DNA of 64,000 bases from Melitaea cinxia. Taxonomy: Eukaryota; Arthropoda; Insecta; Lepidoptera; Nymphalidae. The notes beneath the pieces are model-generated. The model was not told the origin of the DNA and did not search any database. It saw nothing but the letters and a program-made list of their open reading frames with translations. A program made the translations under genes and the position numbers. Of the stretch, positions 45,825 to 55,319 are shown piece by piece (the stretch's first letter is position 1; each line of letters begins with the position of its first letter). The DNA is taken from the NCBI RefSeq assembly GCF_905220565.1, contig NC_059408.1, forward strand, positions 12,462,508 to 12,526,507, given 5' to 3'.

Positions 45825-46106
45825 AACGACCCGCCCCGGCTTCGCACGGGTACAATACTCATACTAAATATAAAATATAAAATAAATATAATACATAATA
45901 TATATGTGCGCAAATGATGTGTTTATTTACGACATCACAATAGATACCTTTAAAACTATCAGTGTTCCTCTACTATCTTATACTTGTATTATATATTATA
46001 AACCTTTTTATAGAATCACTCTATTTATTAAAGAAAACCGCATCAAAATTCGTTGCGTAGTTTTAAAAATCTAAGCATACATAGAGCGGGAAGCGACTTT
46101 GTTGTG
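45825..46106 (-). mobile_element. Helitron-like element, reverse, decayed end
   Basis: 'CCGCCCCGGCTTCGCACGGG' is the reversed 3' side; 'AAATTCGTTGCGTAGTTTTA' and 'GCGGGAAGCGACTTTGTTG' match the family of 40849-41485. The CTAG terminus is lost. Confidence 0.65.
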
Positions 46107-47218
46107 ACGTTATATTACGAAACTGATAGCCTATACAGTATCTATTCTGAAAGTAAGCGATTAGAGAAAATGTAATTAAATTCTGATGTAAAGAAACTCT
46201 CACCTTGTTAAACAAGACCATATTCTAGTGTCGTGTAGATTTCGCGTTACAAGTAACACCAAGTAACCGAGTGAAGGTACACATACAGTATAAAAGGTAG
46301 TATTTTCAGGTGAACATAGAATTTGTGTAGAGTTTGTTATTTTATTTATTTAAAATCGCTGTAGCTCAAAGTATGCAGACCATCGATTAAATGAACGAAT
46401 CTTTCCTATATGTAAAATTATAACACAAAAATATATCACCGCGTAGGAATAATAACAGTTATAAAAGAGGTTGTTACTAAACGTTGCTCTCTAACACTTT
46501 CCCGTTCAAGAGACCTGATTTCTAAAAATAACACGCGCACTATAAATACGTAGTCGGGTAAAGCACAAGCAACGTGGGCCGTAATTCCGTACATTACATT
46601 TAGTAGAGTGAGAATTGCCGCCTCCGGGACACTCGGTCTTAGGCAACACTACTATCTACCATAGTTATCTTTATATAATAGGTAGCAATAATATACCAAA
46701 TAGCACACACGCATATACACACATGCACACGTACATAAGCCTTATAACAATATTAGTAATTATGACATAAATGTTAGTGTCTAATAAAGTGTTATTAAGA
46801 ATTTTAAACTAAAAGTTTAATTTTGGAATAATTTTAAATTGTGCTTAGAATCTGGTGCAACCCGGCTGTAAGTACTCCCATCTTACAGCCGATCAAAGGA
46901 TACTGCTATTCGCATGGAAGGAATTAGTGATATAAAATTAAAATGTTTTTTGGTATATCTAATTATTTATTGAATATATTACAGCTATGGTATGAGATAC
47001 CACATAGATTTATCAATAACTTAGGTTACTAAGCGGTAGCGTATTGTTTACTATCTATGAACAATGTGACGTGCCTTGATGTAGCATTTTAATAAATACT
47101 GTTCCATTACCGAAAGTTAATGTCCTCTATATAAACAAACAACACACTACTATATCACACTGAGATGAGTCTAAAAACATAACAAAAGCGCCTCATAAGC
47201 TTTTATCGGTTTAATCTA
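46107..47218. other. Low-repeat spacer
   Basis: 46210-46680 is balanced in composition and unique. A 10-bp inverted repeat (CGGCTGTAAG ... CTTACAGCCG, about 46871-46898) could form a small hairpin. No gene. Confidence 0.4.
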
Positions 47219-48340
47219 AATCAAGCGACACGGTCCATAAGAGAATGGAACTAGCTTAAATAAGAAAGATTAATTTTATCCCATCGCGCGTATGAATTAT
47301 CTATGGACCGTGACCGATCGTCGTTTAGACTCAAAACACGACGACACACGGAAGAACTAAAAAAAGCCACCGAGCGCATCAATCCAACACGATTTATTAA
47401 CCATTCGAGCGTAGGAGGTAACTTAAAATCAACCACGAACTCAACTACCGGTCTCCGGGTTTTAAAATTTCCACGCTAAAGTAATAGTCGAGATTAAGAG
47501 CGGTGTTGCCTCGGGAGCCACATAGAATAGATGCTTATTAGAATTTATACGAGCGCCGAGCACCTACTTATTCTTAGAGTACGCGTTTGATGTAGCGCTG
47601 GACGTTTTTTAGAACACCCCGGGACTATCATCGGTTTTATTAGAAGAAATATTGTAGTTGAACATCATGACATATAGACTAAGCTTGTTAGTTTACGCTC
47701 GGGGCCCCGGGACGTAAAATGGGATAATTTCGCATAGTAATACGAGCTGTCGACGAGATATCAGCCTCTGGTGACGCAGTTATACGTCCAGCGTAATGGT
47801 CGGTGGTTCTAGTAATAGTAAATTCAAGGTTATTCGGTAGCGAGTGGTCAGTAATGGGCGAGTACGACTGGGCGGGGTGAGATAGTCGTTTCGAAACGTT
47901 AGCGGAATGTTCGAGTGGGGACGCATTTGCAACGCACCTTTGCCACAAAACACGCCAATTGGTCCGGTCTTTGACACTTTGATATATGCCGTTATTAGAG
48001 TACCTGTAAATTATTAATGTCCTCGGTGCTATATCGCGTCGCTGTGTATTTTCTTATTTATTCGTGAATTTGTTTTACTAATTAGTATTTATTTTGATGT
48101 CGAGTCAATTTGATGTCATTATAAAGGATCGATGTCCTTGTTTACCTTTTTAACTTCGTCGCTGGAATGTTATTTTAGCAGCGAGATACTTAATAGGGAA
48201 TAAAGGCGTATCAATGTTTTGATCGGTATCGAGTATTTAGACGAGTTAGAGTAGTTCACACGTAACACAAACGTTCTCTTGTAGAGTAACGTAACTGCTC
48301 TCTTAAGGCGAGTAAACTTAAAACGTACTGATTCATTAAT
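47219..48340. other. GC-richer unique block, candidate regulatory DNA
   Basis: Contains 'GGACCGTGACCGATCGTCG', 'GCTCGGGGCCCCGGGACG', 'GACTGGGCGGGGTGAG' and 'GTCGTTTCGAAACGTTAG' (core TTTCGAAA is a palindrome). The minus-strand frames at 47688-47948 and 47780-47977 overlap in different phases and show no domain, so neither is called. Confidence 0.35.
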
Positions 48341-48773
48341 CTCGTTATTCTGCTATTGTGTAATTGTGGAGAAAATAAAAACGACAATTTTTGAATATAT
48401 TCACTGATAGTTGTTGACTGTCAACATCGGTGCTTTACATTATTCCTTTACCTTCATTTGAGAGTCACTGATGAGAATTCATACAGTCAAAATATTGAGT
48501 GTCATAATTTTTTTAAACACATGATTGTGACATCATATTATGAAGGACGGATTTTTTTTAATTTAATTTTTTTAAATTAATTTGGAAAGTAAAATACTTT
48601 GTCAATTCGTGTGAATTAATTGTATTGTTCGTGTAAGTTAATTGTGTTATTTCACAATTTGTTTTTATAATTATCATTGAAATATTTATCTGGTGTTTAC
48701 TGTGTTGTATATTTCTGTGATTTTGATAAAACAACATTAAGAAATAGCTTACAACAACACAATAATAAATAAT
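48341..48773. other. AT-rich spacer
   Basis: Nothing recognised. Confidence 0.5.
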
Positions 48774-49200
48774 AATTGTGTTTGCTGGCAAACGAAAAAA
48801 ACCGACTTCAATTACATCGACAAGTAATACAACGTAGGTAGACGAAAAAATAGTCCAGGAAAAACGCATTATTAAAGATTACTCCAAAATTTGTAATCAG
48901 ATTTTGATGAAATTTAAATGTGACCACATGATAAACATCGACTTTCGGTTAAATTAAAAATCATCAAAATCGATACACCTAGTAAAAAGTTATGCGGGTT
49001 TTTAAGGGTTTTCCCTCGATTTCTCTGGGATCCCATCATCAGATCCTGGTTCCCTTATCCATAGTACCACACCGTCCTGGGACATTTACTTTCGAACAAA
49101 AAAAGAATTATCAAAATCGGTTCATAAATGACGAAGTTATCCCCGAACATACCAAACGTCCAATTGAGTAACCTCCTCCTTTTTTGAAGTCTGTTAAAAA
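48774..49200 (+). repeat. Repeat-P, most complete copy
   Basis: Unbroken from 'AATTGTGTTTGCTGGCAAAC' through 'CCGACTTCAATTACATCGAC', 'CCCATCATCAGATCCTGGTT' and 'ATGACGAAGTTATCCCCGAA' to 'CCTCCTCCTTTTTTGAAGTC' and a final TGTTAAAAA. About 425 bp, useful as the window's reference for the family. No coding capacity. Confidence 0.85.
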
Positions 49201-50236
49201 GTGAAGATTATTCTTCACAAATATCCCATCCCATATTTTTACAAAAATATCTCAAAAGTAATAATAAATTAAATGAAATCTGCATATACTTAATATAACT
49301 TTTACACACATTTCTACTGTAGAAGTAGTGCTCGAGACTCAGGTGTTATTAACATAGTAATGAACAGTTTAATATCTCCTCTTACTTTTGATTTCATTTG
49401 CATCATGTAATCTTATTTTGTATTTTTTGTTATCTAAAATTAAATTAATTTTGTCACAACTCAATTGTCGATGGAGATTCGATGTAACGGAGGAAATTAA
49501 TGACGTTATTCTTACGGTTGCGTAAATTTGATTAAGTTATACGTACATTTTTAATTTTATTTTTTGTTACTTTCATTATAAATCAATATGTTTCATATAA
49601 AAATTAATATTGAATTTTGATTTGTTATTACGAAGAGATAAAAATAAGTTAACTTTGTATTAAATGAAAAGAGTACAAGCAATTGCCGACGAAATAGTGA
49701 TTGTCGTTGCTTTAATACGCCATATCAAAAGAAATACGCCTATAAACATTTTGTCTTGTATATGTATTGTCAGTTAAGGCTTGTTTTCTTTTGTAGATGT
49801 TCTATTTCAAGGCTAAGTCCTATCTTTACAAAAAAGCGTGTAATCCTCGTTATGTGTCTCTTGATGAGCGAGCTGATTTCAAAACAAATTTTGAACAATC
49901 TTAAAAAAAATGTGTTGGTGTGGATGTAATAAATTATTGGCTGCAATTTTTGCTATACATATTTACCCGCTGGTTGGTCTAGTCGGTCCTCGATATATAT
50001 CTACACATATATTCCGATAGTAACGGTTCCAAGCGCGACAAGTATAACATACAGTGCATCAATTATAGTAATCGCTTCTGTTCAGGATGTTCTCCTTGCA
50101 TACGATTATAAAACACACGTTTATTAGAGTAATTTTCTCTAAACCAGGTTGCGAAGACACAATGACATATTGACAGTGTTAGACTAGTCTACCGTTAGGC
50201 AGGAGATACACTTATCCGCTAATTTCAGCAGTCTTA
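49201..50236. other. Spacer, no gene seen
   Basis: AT-rich; no family recognised. Confidence 0.5.
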
Positions 50237-50383
50237 CGCCGAGTTGCACGAAAATAAATTAAAATTTAAATAGTGATTAAACTAATTTAAATTCGCTAAT
50301 TTAAATTTAAATTTCATACAATTTTGTGATTAAATTAGTTTAATCTCTACTTAAATTTTAATTTTGTTTCATGCAACTCGGCG
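50237..50383. mobile_element. Foldback MITE (147 bp)
   Basis: Terminal arms of about 50 bp are inverted repeats with few mismatches. The left end CGCCGAGTTGCACGAAAATA mirrors the right end '...TTTTGTTTCATGCAACTCGGCG'. TA flanks the left end and TTA follows the right end, suggesting a TA-type target. The centre is AT-rich and there is no coding capacity. The mobilising transposase family is unknown. Confidence 0.85.
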
Positions 50384-50595
50384 TTAGACACCTTTCAAAG
50401 GCATTGTGTCTAAATTCTGTTCTCGTAACTATAAGTTAATTTATCTACACTAATGTTGTAACATTCTACTTATGTTTCCAATACTTGACTTATAATTACT
50501 ACTGTTATAGCGCAGACAACAAAACACTCAATTTAAGCAATTTCACATAATGGTATAATATCCACATCGATATCGTAAAATCTCATTATAACATC

Positions 50596-50644
50596 GCGCG
50601 CATGCGCGCAGCTGCGCTCTCATTGGTTAGATTTTAATGGCGGC
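50596..50644 (+). promoter_or_regulatory. Promoter-like block, copy 1
   Basis: In 50 bp: a palindromic GCGCGCATGCGCGC (50596-50609) close to the NRF-1 site, an inverted CCAAT box (ATTGG, 50622-50626) and AATGGCGGC (50636-50644), which resembles a YY1 site. It lies about 60-110 bp before the ORF start, and no TATA box is needed for such promoters. Function is inferred from motifs only. Confidence 0.45.
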
Positions 50645-50703
50645 AAAATCACTGTGACAATACACGTACGCGTGAATTTAATTTAATAAATTAAAAGTTA
50701 AAA

Positions 50704-50886
50704 ATGGATAGCGACGATGATATTTGTACGCCTCCGGATATTCTAGAATTGGCAACAAAATTAACTCACAATCTTTTGCCAGAAAAATCTAGAAAAATAT
50801 TTGATAAAGAATATAATAACTTATTCCGACTCCGTCTACGAGCTCTACTGCTTGCCCCGCGACCGCTACAGCTGCTGGATCAATAA
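50704..50886 (+). CDS. Crypton-like recombinase N-terminal remnant, copy 1
   Basis: A 60-residue frame beginning MDSDDDICTPPDILELATKL and continuing NLLPEKSRKIFDKEYNN. The acidic start followed by 'LP.KS...Y.KEY' matches the opening of the N-terminal (SAM-like, DNA-binding) domain of insect Crypton-type tyrosine recombinases, which are normally several hundred residues long. The tail LRALLLAPRPLQLLDQ is leucine-rich and unrelated. The catalytic domain (R..H..R..Y) is absent, so no recombinase activity is expected. It may be an internal-deletion product still riding with the element. The start is the first ATG after AAAAGTTAAAA. Confidence 0.55.
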   Translation: MDSDDDICTPPDILELATKLTHNLLPEKSRKIFDKEYNNLFRLRLRALLLAPRPLQLLDQ

Positions 50887-50997
50887 TTAACATTAACTTT
50901 CAAAATTGTACCATCCAAAATTTGAACAATTATTATAAATAAACTATTGTCAGCTTTTACTCTTGTTGTTTGATTAATTGCATTAGTGAAGATAAAG

Positions 50998-51125
50998 TAG
51001 TGTATGCAACTGCATTTACGGGTATTAAAACACTCGTTACTATTATGAAACTCGCTGCGCTTGTTTCATAAACTCACACTCGTGTTTTAATACCCTTCAT
51101 TATATGACAGTTGCATAAACTACTA
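50998..51125. repeat. Terminal hairpin, copy 1
   Basis: Nested inverted repeats of about 55 nt per arm. 'TAGTGTATGCAACTG' pairs with 'CAGTTGCATAAACTA', 'GGGTATTAAAACACTCG' with 'CGTGTTTTAATACCC', and 'ATGAAAC' with 'GTTTCAT'. One arm has a small deletion (GCATTTACGGG) relative to copy 2. Confidence 0.85.
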
Positions 51126-51280
51126 TTATCTACACTAATGTTGTAACATTCTACTTATGTTTCCAATACTTGACTTATAATTACTACTGTTATAGCGCAG
51201 ACAACAAAACACTCAATTTAAGCAATTTCACATGATGGTATAATATCCACATCGATATCGTAAAATCTCATTATAACATC

Positions 51281-51329
51281 GCGCGCATGCGCGCAGCTGC
51301 GCTCTCATTGGTTAGATTTTAATGGCGGC
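51281..51329 (+). promoter_or_regulatory. Promoter-like block, copy 2
   Basis: Identical in arrangement to copy 1: GCGCGCATGCGCGC (51281-51294), ATTGG and AATGGCGGC (51321-51329). Confidence 0.45.
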
Positions 51330-51388
51330 AAAATCACTGTGACAATACACGTACGCGTGAATTTAATTTAATAAATTAAAAGTTAAAA

Positions 51389-51571
51389 ATGGATAGCGAC
51401 GATGATATTTGTACGCCTCCGGATATTCTAGAATTGGTAACAAAATTAACTCACAATCTTTTGCTAGAAAAATCTAGAAAATTATATGAAAAAGAATATA
51501 ATAACTTATTCCGAATCCGTCTACGAGCTCTACTGCTTGCCCCGCGACCGCTACAGCTGCTGGATCAATAA
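51389..51571 (+). CDS. Crypton-like recombinase N-terminal remnant, copy 2
   Basis: 60 residues, same length as copy 1, with six substitutions: A17V, P26L, and I/F/D to L/Y/E in the 'SRKLYEKEYNN' segment, plus L43I. The 'YEKEY' form here is closer to the family consensus I know than copy 1. All six nucleotide differences change an amino acid, arguing against protein-level constraint. As in copy 1, only the opening of the recombinase N-terminal domain is present. Confidence 0.55.
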   Translation: MDSDDDICTPPDILELVTKLTHNLLLEKSRKLYEKEYNNLFRIRLRALLLAPRPLQLLDQ

Positions 51572-51682
51572 TTAACATTAACTTACAAAATTGTACCATC
51601 CAAAATTTGAAAAATTATTATAAATAAACTATTGTCAGCTTTTACTCTTGTTGTTTGATTAATAGCATTAGTGAAGATAAAG

Positions 51683-51813
51683 TAGTGTATGCAACTGCAT
51701 ATAACACGGGTATTAAAACACTCGTTACTATTATGAAACTCGCTGCGCTCGTTTCATAAACTCACACTCGTGTTTTAATACCCTTCATTATATGACAGTT
51801 GCATAAACTACTA
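51683..51813. repeat. Terminal hairpin, copy 2
   Basis: Same nested inverted repeat as in copy 1, here with the fuller arm GCATATAACACGGG, which mirrors 'CCCTTCATTATATGAC' on the other side. Confidence 0.85.
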
Positions 51814-51816
51814 TTA

Positions 51817-53055
51817 AAATACCACTGTTGGACCTATATAGGCAGGCATAGACGTGGGGATGGTCATCGATGTCTATGCACAACCAGAGGATTGAGAGGT
51901 CTATACCTTCCCACGACCCTCATCCACGAAGCACCAGACATCGAATTAAATACATTTCATAATAACCTTACGCTTAAAAAATCATGTATGATGATTATCT
52001 TTAACACACGTTTGTTAGTTCCGTAGTACTTAATGCCTGTGGTTAGGTTACAACCGACTGATAATATAATATAAATAAATACATATATTATACTCGGTAT
52101 ATTATGATACTTTTTATTTTCTTAAAGAAACGTATTTCTTTTTATTATATTCGTTGCGTAAGCAATAGAAACTATATGAATTACTGCGAATTAATGCGAA
52201 CTGTTGCGACTAAGTGTATGTAGTCTCCCCAGGTTCAGGTTTGATGGAATATGTCATCGTCGAAGCCGAGGGCTACAATTATCGAGATGCCGTCCTTCAA
52301 TGATTTGCAACCCCTGATCACTGGCCCTGGGCTTCACATAAACCTCGATATAAGCTGAGCAAACACGTTTATGAAGATAACCTCGTAAAAATAACTACTC
52401 TAGCGTTTGCTCTAAATATAACTGTACTTGGGCATTGCTCTTTTATAGGTATAAGTTTATGAATAAAAAAATTATGAATTATTTTAGTTTAAACTTTTAT
52501 GTTGTATTTATTTACATAACTTATAGTGCAAATTCGGTACTTTTAAAGAGTGATGACGGGTTTTGTAAAAAAGTTTTTGTGATCTGTTATTAATATTCGA
52601 TTTAAAGTCCTCCGGTGACCACGGTTGCTGTACAGTATTCGAAACGTCGGGCATCTAAAAAACTTAATCAACCGCGATAAAATCCGAAAAAGTTGTTTCA
52701 TTATAATCAGTGAAATTCGCGTAAACATTAGAAAACAATATTTGAATAAAATTAATGCAAATTTGTAACAGCTGTAATATTTTTGGTTAAGAAAATTATA
52801 AATTCGATAGTGTTCTATATATACGAAAAATTTAATTTGTATATAAATAAAATTCATTTACACAAAAAATGCTTACAGTTTTTGTACTACACATACCAAT
52901 CTACCTGTGTGAAATTATACTAACAATCAAATTGGATGACACAGTTCTGTGCTTATAACGTTCATGCCGGAGTATAGTTAAAAAAATCTAAGTAAACCGA
53001 TTAATTAATAACAGAAGCCACATAATACGAATATTGACTTGTGAGAATATTCGTT
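51817..53055. other. Spacer with a weak exon-like patch
   Basis: 52230-52360 is GC-richer and follows a splice-acceptor-like 'GTATGTAGTCTCCCCAGG'. Two short ATG frames start there (52243, about 19 residues; 52251-52358, 35 residues, MSSSKPRATIIEMPSFND...). Too short to call a gene. The rest is AT-rich. Confidence 0.35.
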
Positions 53056-53369
53056 TCGCTTCACCCTGTAATATCCCACAGCTGGGCATAGGCCTCTTTC
53101 ACCATGTAGGAGAAGGGTCAGAGCTTAATCCACCGTGCTGCTCCAATGCGGGTCGGATCACCATCAGGTGTACAAGATAGCAACCGAGACCGACGGCTTA
53201 ACGTGCTCTCCGATGCACGATGGGGAAACCCAAAAGGACTGCGCAAGCACACAGACCACGGTAAACATCTCTATGACCAATGTTTGTCATGTGCGGGGAT
53301 CGAACCTGCAACCGCCAGCGCAACAGCCACAAATCAGTTCTGTGACCGTTGCGCCAATGCGTCGATCCA
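53056..53369 (-). mobile_element. SINE-A copy, near complete
   Basis: Reverse orientation: terminus 'CACCCTGTAATATCCCACAG', body 'TGCTCTCCGATGCACGATGG', B box 'GGGGATCGAACCTGCAACC' and head 'TGTGACCGTTGCGCCAATGC', followed by an A-run. A small deletion lies near 53155. Frames of 83-84 codons are SINE translations. Confidence 0.8.
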
Positions 53370-54537
53370 AAAAAAAAACCAAATAACTACACTGAATTAA
53401 AATAACACTGATTGAAAAAAACATATTTTATATAATAAATAATATATTTGTCGTTCAATGTTTACCCACTTCAAATAAATTACACTATAATTTACTTTGC
53501 AAAACGTGAATTAAATAAAATCGAATAGACGAATAATTACTATGATTTTATTATGAAACGGTAAGCAAAGATACCGCTATTAAATACATACCATAATTAC
53601 ACATATGACTTCTGTGTTCCGCATAGACGTCATGTGTACTGTACACCGTCATTATCGCATAAATCAACCGATATAGATTGGACCGTAATTGCAGATACAT
53701 CGATGTGTCGATACGATGCAGCTAAATTAAACTTGCCACCGATATAATTTAGCTTGATATGTGTGACGTCTAATAAATCGTGGGACTAGCGATGGTTTCT
53801 TACTTTAGCGGTTAGATTTTAGTGTTTATTATCGTATTTATTTAATGTTAAAATAGTGGGTACATAAAAGTTTAACTAAGGATTAAAGTTATTTGAGTAA
53901 CTTTCTTGTCTTATTTGACAAATGTTTATAAGTATCGATCGATGTGTTTTTTTATGTGAATGTTATAAAAGTAATAGTGAATGAAAAGTTTACGATGAAA
54001 TCATTATGGTAAATATGGAATGCAATTAATTTTTTATATCCACAATATTATTTTATTTTTTAAAAGATGGTAGAAAAAACGTTCATAAAAAAACCGTAAG
54101 CGAGGCTCTACTTATGAAATACGAAATTATTAAATTTAAAATTACATTAATATCACAGTTGAAATGCAGTCTAATGAAATTGTCTACAAAATATTAAAAA
54201 ATAAAACTGCAAAACAAAAATCTATTGAAAAAGAACTTATCATTTATATAACGCACAGACGTACCTTTCACTTTTTATTATATGTAGCGAACAGTCTCAT
54301 AAGATATAAATCATGCACCATGCGTGTAATGAATAGCAAATTGTGGTGCTAATATATTAGATAAGGAATTTAATTGAACCTGGTAGCAATCTATGCGATT
54401 TGTTCCGTTACTGTCAATCAATTTAATTTCATTTTATTGATATCACGTCTATAGTATGTGGAGCGTGTAGTGGACGGTTATTATGAGCGCAGTTACATTA
54501 TATTTCGCATTTTTCTGACATTGTCTTTATATTAATA
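53370..54537. other. Spacer, no gene seen
   Basis: 53560-53790 is balanced in composition with 'GACGTCATGTGTACTG' and 'CATCGATGTGTCGATACG'; otherwise AT-rich. The 62-codon frame at 54164-54352 has no domain. Confidence 0.5.
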
Positions 54538-54678
54538 TGAAAAGATATGTCTGAAAGAAATGGCTAAATAGCCATAAGTCCGCCCATTGTGATTCACTGT
54601 CTGTAACTGTCTTTAAATATGCTTAATGTTTAAAATGTAGTTGTAGTGTACAATAAATAAATAAATAAATAAATAAAA
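54538..54678 (+). mobile_element. Non-LTR element 3' end with (TAAA)n tail
   Basis: 'GAAATGGCTAAATAGCCATAAGTCCGCC' contains a small hairpin (TGGCTAAATAGCCA) typical of a lepidopteran LINE 3' end. It leads through 'TAGTGTACAATAAATAAAT' into the tail at 54652-54678. Confidence 0.7.
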
Positions 54679-54756
54679 GAATAATTAACTCGACTGTGGG
54701 GCATTTGAGGCTGTAATGATATATTATCCTTACATGAATGAACATGTTCTAGTGGA

Positions 54757-55002
54757 AAGAGAATATGTCCGACTAGAAAAAAGGTCAGACTCAACCAGAT
54801 CATGTATCTGGACCGGATCAAGATAGAATAAGGCATGCCAGATCCGGCAAACTCTATCAGGACCAGGTCTGGTCCAGACAAGGATAGCCTGATGTAAAAT
54901 ATAATCAAGTATGGTAAGGCATTTTGGATCAGGACGCGGTCCGGTCCAGATCAGGATAGCCTGATGTAAAATGTAATCAAGTATGGTAAGGAATTATGAA
55001 TC
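54757..55002. repeat. GGTCC/GATCAGG repeats, 72-bp tandem pair
   Basis: Two 72-bp units (54859-54930 and 54931-55002) share 'GGATAGCCTGATGTAAAAT' and 'TAATCAAGTATGGTAAGG'. An older, degraded stretch of the same vocabulary precedes them ('CCAGATCATGTATCTGGACC', 'AATAAGGCATGCCAGATCCGG'). Many internal palindromes. Not a family I recognise. Confidence 0.75.
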
Positions 55003-55183
55003 AGGATAAAAATAAATAAAAATAATTAATATTTAATGTAAAAACATAAATAACTTTGATTTTCATTGGAAAAAATAAACGGAAATAAATATCATAATAA
55101 TTATGTTAAGTAACATTTATAATATCAATTCACTTTTTTTTGTTAAACAATTTTTTCAAGAATATACATTCGTGTTTTTTTAA

Positions 55184-55317
55184 AAGGACCGGACCGAACC
55201 GGCTGATCAGGACGAGATGAGATTTCCTGATTTGGACCCGATCAGGAAATCTCATCATCCTGATCAGGTCCAGACCAATCATCTGCGTTACATGCCTTAT
55301 CTCCTGGTCCGGTCCTT
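55184..55317. mobile_element. Multiply palindromic element with 12-bp inverted ends
   Basis: The ends are AAGGACCGGACC (55184-55195) and GGTCCGGTCCTT (55306-55317), exact reverse complements. Inside, 55203-55231 and 55241-55267 form a second inverted pair ('CTGATCAGGACGAGATGAGA' against 'TCTCATCATCCTGATCAG'). Words CATGCCTTAT and TCAGGTCCAGACC are shared with the repeats at 54757-55002. Probable foldback/MITE-like element; no coding capacity. Confidence 0.75.
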
Positions 55318-55319
55318 CT

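Larger units (their letters stand above)
50441..51128 (+). mobile_element. Crypton-like tandem element, copy 1
   Basis: First of two head-to-tail copies (period 685 bp), running from 'TTATCTACACTAATGTTG' to '...GCATAAACTACTATTA'. Layout: an upstream region with a promoter-like block, a 60-codon ORF, an AATAAA-like signal ('TATAAATAAACTATTG', near 50935-50950) and a terminal hairpin. Short TTA-type sequence lies at the left edge, junction and right edge. The arrangement suits insertion of one unit next to another or a circular/dimer intermediate. Classification rests on the ORF's N-terminus. Confidence 0.75.
51126..51816 (+). mobile_element. Crypton-like tandem element, copy 2
   Basis: Second unit, 691 bp, same layout as copy 1. 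By eye the non-ORF parts differ at about five positions and one 3-bp indel. The right edge '...ACTACTATTA' continues into unrelated 'AAATACCACTG'. Confidence 0.75.

Noticed and set aside
46871..46898. Short hairpin as a microRNA precursor
   Set aside because: The stem is only 10 bp with no extended pairing outside it.
47688..47977. Two overlapping minus-strand frames of 86 and 65 codons
   Set aside because: They overlap in different phases, neither has a domain, and the region is better explained as GC-richer non-coding DNA.
48558..48869. 103-residue minus-strand frame sharing a 'YVVLLVDVIEVGFF'-type peptide with frames at 28.8 and 30.6 kb
   Set aside because: It is the reverse translation of the Repeat-P head, partly running into spacer. 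No domain.
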